Shown: in pieces, positions 60,120-64,000 of the stretch
Layout: the number at the start of each line of letters is the position of its first letter
Position numbering within the stretch: position 1 is the first letter of the stretch
Assembly (NCBI RefSeq): GCF_900105945.1
Contig: NZ_FNSO01000004.1
Coordinates: forward strand, 4,278,001-4,342,000
From: Amycolatopsis tolypomycina
Lineage (GTDB): Bacteria > Actinomycetota > Actinomycetes > Mycobacteriales > Pseudonocardiaceae
Length of the DNA stretch: 64,000 bases
Direction: 5' to 3'
Notes under the pieces: model-generated
Told to the model about the DNA's origin: nothing
Database searches by the model: none
What the model saw: only the letters and a program-made list of their open reading frames with translations
Made by a program: the position numbers and the translations under genes

Positions 60120-60166
60120 ATGAACGACTCTTTCATGACATCAGACGTCATGAAAGAGTCGTTCAT
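60120..60166. repeat. Dispersed palindromic element, copy A2
   Basis: ATGAACGACTCTTTCATGAC (60120-60139) and its exact inverse GTCATGAAAGAGTCGTTCAT (60147-60166) are separated by 7 bases: a perfect 20-base inverted repeat inside the crt operon, between crtE and crtI. Same core as at 19370-19425. Confidence 0.8.
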
Positions 60167-60189
60167 TGCACCGGCGCGGAGCGGGACCG

Positions 60190-61665
60190 ATGAGGACCGT
60201 CCCGGGACCGGTGGACCGCGTCGTCGTCGTGGGGGCCGGGCTGTCCGGCCTGGCCGCCGCCCTGCACCTGGCCGGCCGGGGACGGGAGGTCACCGTCCTC
60301 GAACGGGACCCCGGGCCCGGTGGGCGCGCCGGGCGGGTCGAACGGCACGGCTACCTGCTCGACACCGGGCCCACCGTGCTGACCATGCCGTCGATCCTGC
60401 GCGACACCTTCGCCGCCGTCGGGGCCGACCTCACCGCGGAACTCCCGCTCACCCGGCTCGATCCGGCGTACGTCGCGCAGTTCGCCGACGGCAGCACCCT
60501 GCCCGTGCACACCGACGCCGCCGCGATGACCGACGCCGTCCGTGACTTCGCCGGCCCGGCCGAGGCCGCCGGGTACGTCCGGCTGCGCGACTGGCTGACC
60601 CGCCTGTACCGCGCCGAGTTCGGCCGGTTCATCGACGCGAACATCGACTCCCCGCTCGGCATGCTCCGGCCGGAGCTCGCCCGGCTCGTCGCGCTGGGCG
60701 GGTTCCGGCAGCTCGACGGCCAGGTCGGCCGGTTCCTGCGCGACGAACGCCTCAAGCGGGTGTTCACCTTCCAAGCCCTCTACGCGGGCGAGTCGCCGAT
60801 GCGGGCGCTGGCCCTCTACGCCGTGATCTCGTACATGGACACCGTCGGCGGGGTGTACTTCCCGCCGGGCGGCATCGCGGCCCTGCCGCAGGCGCTCGCC
60901 CGCGTCGCGGCCGGCGCCGGGGTCAAGTTCGGCTACGGCGACGCCGTCAGCGAGCTCGAACGCACCGGCTCGCGCGTCACCGCCGTCCGCACCGCCGCGG
61001 GGGCGCGCTACCCGTGCGACGCCGTCGTCCTGACGACCGAACTGCCCGAGAGCCACCGGCTGCTCGGCCGGCGGCCACGACGGCCCGTGCCGCTGCGGGC
61101 CGCGCCGTCGGCGGTCGTCGTGCACGCCGGCGGTCCGGCCACCCAGCCCGAAACCGCGCACCACACGATCTCCTTCGGCCACGGCTGGCGGTCGACCTTC
61201 GACGAGCTCATCACCCAGGGGCGGCGGATGAGCGACCCCTCGCTGCTCGTCACCCGGCCGACCGCGTCCGATCCCGGGCTCGCCCCGCCCGGGCGCCAGC
61301 TCTACTCCGTGCTCGCCCCGGTGCCCAACCTCGACCGCGGGCCCGCGGACTGGGCCACCGCAACGGATTCCTACGCCGAAGAGGTCCTCGACGTGGCCCG
61401 TGCGCGGCTGCTTCCCGGTTTCACCCCGGATTTCACCTACGTGCTCGGACCGGCCGAGTGGGCCGAGCGCGGCCTGGTCGCCGGGACGCCGTTCAGCTAC
61501 GCCCATTCCTTCGGCCAGACCGGGCCGTTCCGGCCGCGGAACCTGCCCCGCGGCACGGACAACGTCGTCCTGGCCGGCGGCGCCACCGTGCCCGGCGTCG
61601 GCGTGCCGACCGTGCTCATCTCCGGCAGACTGGCCGCCGACCGGATCACCGGAGGGACCCGATGA
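60190..61665 (+). CDS. crtI: Phytoene desaturase
   Basis: 491 aa from ATG 60190 (GGAGCGGGACCG before it). FAD motif VVVVGAGLSGLAAALHLAGRGREVTVLERDPGPGGRAG at about 11-48, GYLLDTGPTVLTMPSILRDTFAAVG, and C-terminal NVVLAGGATVPGVGVPTVLISGRLAADRI. Introduces double bonds into phytoene to give lycopene or neurosporene. Overlaps crtB by four bases. Confidence 0.93.
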   Translation: MRTVPGPVDRVVVVGAGLSGLAAALHLAGRGREVTVLERDPGPGGRAGRVERHGYLLDTGPTVLTMPSILRDTFAAVGADLTAELPLTRLDPAYVAQFADGSTLPVHTDAAAMTDAVRDFAGPAEAAGYVRLRDWLTRLYRAEFGRFIDANIDSPLGMLRPELARLVALGGFRQLDGQVGRFLRDERLKRVFTFQALYAGESPMRALALYAVISYMDTVGGVYFPPGGIAALPQALARVAAGAGVKFGYGDAVSELERTGSRVTAVRTAAGARYPCDAVVLTTELPESHRLLGRRPRRPVPLRAAPSAVVVHAGGPATQPETAHHTISFGHGWRSTFDELITQGRRMSDPSLLVTRPTASDPGLAPPGRQLYSVLAPVPNLDRGPADWATATDSYAEEVLDVARARLLPGFTPDFTYVLGPAEWAERGLVAGTPFSYAHSFGQTGPFRPRNLPRGTDNVVLAGGATVPGVGVPTVLISGRLAADRITGGTR

Positions 61666-62624
61666 CCCGACGCGAACTCGACGCCGCCGGCATCCGTGAA
61701 CCCGGGCTGCGCGCGGCCTACACGTGGTGCCGCGAGCTCAACGCCCGGCACGGCCGCACCTACTTCCTCGCGACGCGCCTGCTGACCCCGGCGCAGCGGC
61801 CGGCGATCCACGCGCTCTACGGCTTCGCCCGGTGGCTCGACGACATCGTCGACGAACCGGACGACGACGCCACCCCGGAGACGCTCGACCTCCGCCTGCA
61901 CGAGGTCGAGAAGCACTTCCTCGCCGACCTCGACGCCGGGGCGAGCGACGACCCGCTGCTGACCGCGGTGATCGACACCGCGGCCCGCTACACGCTCGCC
62001 AAGGCGTACTTCGAGGCGTTCTTCACCTCGATGCGGATGGACCTGACCGTCACCGGCTACGCCACCCGCGCGGAGCTCGACACCTACGTGCACGGCTCGG
62101 CCGAGGTGATCGGGCTGCAGGTGCTGCCCGTGCTCGGCACGGTCGCGCCCCGCGCGGAAGCCGAGCCGCGGGCCGCCGCGCTCGGGAAAGCCTTCCAGCT
62201 CACCAACTTCCTGCGCGACGTCGCCGAGGACCTCGGCCGCGGCCGCGTCTACCTGCCCGCCGACGAGCTGGCCGCGGACGGCGTCGACCGCGAACGGCTG
62301 GCCTGGTGCGCCCGCGAAGGCCGGGCCGATCGGCAGGTGCGGTCCGCGATCCGCGCCCAGATCGCCGTCACCCGCGAGATCTACGCCGAAGCCCGGCCGG
62401 GCATCGCCATGCTGCACCCGGTTTCCCGCCCGTGCGTGGCGACCGCGGCCCGGTTGTACGGCGGCATCCTCGACCGCATCGAAGCCGCCGGCCACGACGT
62501 CTTCGCCGGGCGCGCGGCGGTTTCCCGCGGGCAGCGGCTGGCCGTGGCGTGCGGGGCCGTGGCGCGGACGCAGTGGGCCCGGCGGCGCCACCCCGCCCCG
62601 GCGCTCCCGGTGGCGGTGAACTGA
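61662..62624 (+). CDS. crtB: Phytoene synthase
   Basis: 320 aa. First Asp-rich motif RWLDDIVDEPDDD (about residue 59), second FLRDVAEDLGRGRVYLP (about 185), YTWCRELNARHGRTYFLATRLLTPAQRPAIHALYGF near 20-55. Couples two GGPP into phytoene. Confidence 0.95.
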   Translation: MTRRELDAAGIREPGLRAAYTWCRELNARHGRTYFLATRLLTPAQRPAIHALYGFARWLDDIVDEPDDDATPETLDLRLHEVEKHFLADLDAGASDDPLLTAVIDTAARYTLAKAYFEAFFTSMRMDLTVTGYATRAELDTYVHGSAEVIGLQVLPVLGTVAPRAEAEPRAAALGKAFQLTNFLRDVAEDLGRGRVYLPADELAADGVDRERLAWCAREGRADRQVRSAIRAQIAVTREIYAEARPGIAMLHPVSRPCVATAARLYGGILDRIEAAGHDVFAGRAAVSRGQRLAVACGAVARTQWARRRHPAPALPVAVN

Positions 62625-62625
62625 C

Positions 62626-62967
62626 GTGGGCAAGGCCGAATACCTCGTCGTGCTGGCCGCGTGCGTGCTCGTCACCCTGCCGCTGGAGCTCGCGGGAGCG
62701 CGCGTCTACCGGCAGCCCCGGCGGCTGGCGCGCGCGGTGCTGCCGGTCGCGCTCGTGTTCCTGGTCTGGGACGTGCTGGCGATCGCCGGCGGCGTCTGGG
62801 ACTACGCGCCCGAGCACGTCACCGGCCTCCGCGCCCCGTTCGCCGTGCCGCTGGAGGAGATCCTGTTCTTCGTGGTCATCCCGATCTGCGGGCTGCTGAC
62901 CTACGAGGGCGTCCAGCTCACCATCGCGGTGGTCAGGCGGCTCGCCCGGAAGGAGGCCCGCCGGTGA
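62626..62967 (+). CDS. crtYc: Lycopene cyclase subunit CrtYc
   Basis: 113 aa from GTG 62626, one base after crtB. Three membrane segments and the PLEEILFFVVIP motif (about residues 68-79). With CrtYd it forms the heterodimeric cyclase of high-GC Gram-positive bacteria. Four-base overlap (GTGA) with crtYd. Confidence 0.88.
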   Translation: MGKAEYLVVLAACVLVTLPLELAGARVYRQPRRLARAVLPVALVFLVWDVLAIAGGVWDYAPEHVTGLRAPFAVPLEEILFFVVIPICGLLTYEGVQLTIAVVRRLARKEARR

Positions 62968-63284
62968 TCCCCTGGGGCTACACCGTGCCCGCGGTCGCCG
63001 CGGTGGCCGTCGTCGTGCTGCTCGAACTCCGCCTGCTGCGCACGGGCCTGTTCCGGCGGCCCGCGTACTGGATCTCGATGGCGATCGTGACCGCGTTCCA
63101 GATCCCGGTGGACGGCTGGCTGACCAAGCTGTCCGACCCGATCGTCCGCTACTCCCCCGAACACATCACCGGCTGGCGCTTCCCGTGGGACATCCCCGTC
63201 GAGGACTTCCTCTTCGGCTTCGCGCTGGTGACCGCCGTGCTGCTGGTGTGGGAACGAACCTGCCCCCGACGGGAGCGCGCGTGA
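62964..63284 (+). CDS. crtYd: Lycopene cyclase subunit CrtYd
   Basis: 106 aa from GTG 62964. Membrane segments at about 5-25, 35-50 and 80-98, with SPEHITGWRFPWDIPVEDFLFGFALV carrying the PxED motif matching PLEE of CrtYc. The pair cyclises lycopene ends. Followed by an overlapping methyltransferase gene. Confidence 0.87.
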   Translation: MIPWGYTVPAVAAVAVVVLLELRLLRTGLFRRPAYWISMAIVTAFQIPVDGWLTKLSDPIVRYSPEHITGWRFPWDIPVEDFLFGFALVTAVLLVWERTCPRRERA

Positions 63285-64000
63285 ACGCCATGGCGAAGGA
63301 CGGCCTGCCCCGCGGGGCGGTGCCGTCGGCCTTCGACACCGAAGCGCGGTGGTACGACCGGCTGGTCGGTGCCAACCCGGGCTACCACGAACACCTCCGG
63401 CTCTCGGCGCGGCGGCTGGCGCTGCCGCCGGACGGGACGGGCCTGCGGCTGCTCGACGCCGGCTGCGGCACGGGCGCGTCGACGGCGGCGCTGCTGTCCG
63501 TCGCGCCCGGGGCGGAGATCACCGCGTTCGACGCGTCCGGGGAGATGCTCGCGCAGGCCCGCGCCAAGGACTGGCCGGCGAACGTCACCTTCGTCCACAC
63601 GCCGGTCGAGGACCTCGACGGCGTTTCCGGCCCGTTCGACGCGATCCTGGCGGCGTACCTGTTGCGCAACCTGACCGAGCCGACAGTCCAGCTGCGGCGG
63701 CTGCGCGGGCTGCTGCGGCCCGGCGGCCGCATTGCCGTCCACGAGTACTCCGTCCGGGATTCGCGGCGCGCCCGCTGGGTGTGGAACGCGGTCTGCGCGG
63801 GCGTGATCATCCCCCTCGGGAAGGTCACCACCGGCGACGCGACCCTCTACCGCCACCTGCGGCGCAGCGTCACCGGGTTCGACGGGATCGCCGCGCTCGC
63901 CGGCCGGCTCGCCGAGGCCGGTTTCACCGACGTCCGCACCGGAACGATGCCCGGCTGGCAGCACGGCGTCGTCCACACCGTCCTCGGCACCAACCCGCTG
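63281..64000 (+). CDS. SAM-dependent methyltransferase of the crt operon (3' end outside window)
   Basis: 240 residues present from GTG 63281 with no stop. SAM motif I is LRLLDAGCGTGASTAALLSVAPGAEITAFDASGEML (about 58-95), and the middle carries AAYLLRNLTEP then LRGLLRPGGRIAVHEYSV, typical of UbiE-like methyltransferases. GTGA overlap with crtYd. It is comparable in place to the CrtT-type carotenoid methyltransferases of Streptomyces and mycobacteria. Confidence 0.8.
   Translation, partial: MNAMAKDGLPRGAVPSAFDTEARWYDRLVGANPGYHEHLRLSARRLALPPDGTGLRLLDAGCGTGASTAALLSVAPGAEITAFDASGEMLAQARAKDWPANVTFVHTPVEDLDGVSGPFDAILAAYLLRNLTEPTVQLRRLRGLLRPGGRIAVHEYSVRDSRRARWVWNAVCAGVIIPLGKVTTGDATLYRHLRRSVTGFDGIAALAGRLAEAGFTDVRTGTMPGWQHGVVHTVLGTNPL

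Noticed and set aside
60099-60170. Small protein starting MNDSFMTSDVMKESF
   Set aside because: It is the translation of a palindromic repeat and recurs antisense and at 19378.
1-64000. tRNA, rRNA, integrase or transposase genes
   Set aside because: None was recognised on either strand; repeats lack an associated transposase in this window.

Overview
The window is very GC-rich actinobacterial DNA with strong G/C bias at third codon positions, frequent GTG and some TTG starts, and many 1-4 nt ATGA/GTGA overlaps. FurA-KatG, an ESX-type (type VII) secretion-associated cassette, a CrtYc/CrtYd split lycopene cyclase, a DinB/mycothiol-enzyme-like protein, a VanAB pair and a CebR-type cellulose operator together suggest a soil Pseudonocardiaceae member, most likely Amycolatopsis. 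This assignment is inferred from gene content; no rRNA or tRNA lies in the window.

Layout. 1-7262: end of a CU044_5270-type gene, secreted trypsin, TetR, secreted SRPBCC protein, ZIP transporter, RsbW-like ATPase, then a minus-strand type VII-associated operon (YbaB, EspC-like, large hydrophobic protein, membrane protein). 7394-13813: an unusual 550-aa glutamyl-tRNA synthetase, then a minus-strand signalling cassette (CheB, CheB, STAS-ATPase, CheR-PAS) whose cheR carries a frameshift. 13979-20712: YbjN-like protein, ChaB, APC permease, LysR, a JAB/SgcJ/VOC cassette and a FkbM methyltransferase. 20713-23154: GC-rich minisatellite, DUF5709 gene and two head-to-head decayed genes (DMT permease and SDR). 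23183-27296: DUF2231 protein, a 52-aa acidic protein and a large RecB-like nuclease-helicase. 27445-40136: Tat-exported GH67 alpha-glucuronidase, acyl-ACP desaturase behind a palindromic operator, IclR with a VanA/VanB operon, phospholipase D, a succinic semialdehyde dehydrogenase/GMC oxidoreductase operon with a KstR-like operator, and folA-thyA. 40246-47387: furA-katG, alginate lyase, LLM monooxygenase, secreted TAP-type peptidase. 47371-49434: decayed minus-strand genes, then a MerR gene behind a structured leader with a short uORF and a perfect terminator hairpin. 49840-55287: cellulose island (CBM2-GH5 endoglucanase, expansin-CBM2, LacI/CebR-like regulator and two TGGGAGCGCTCCCA-type operators) with an ArsR-SRPBCC-DinB operon inside. 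55268-64000: FtsW paralogue, DUF5914 Rieske protein, LitR-like B12-domain MerR regulator, and the carotenoid operon crtE-crtI-crtB-crtYc-crtYd-methyltransferase, which runs off the end.

Working together: the carotenoid genes make GGPP, phytoene, a desaturated C40 chain and cyclised ends, probably under LitR. The cellulose genes look coregulated by the local LacI protein. IclR probably controls aromatic O-demethylation by VanAB. Several coding sequences carry frameshifts; each could be real decay or a consensus error. Two families of perfect palindromes occur between genes and look like dispersed repeats.
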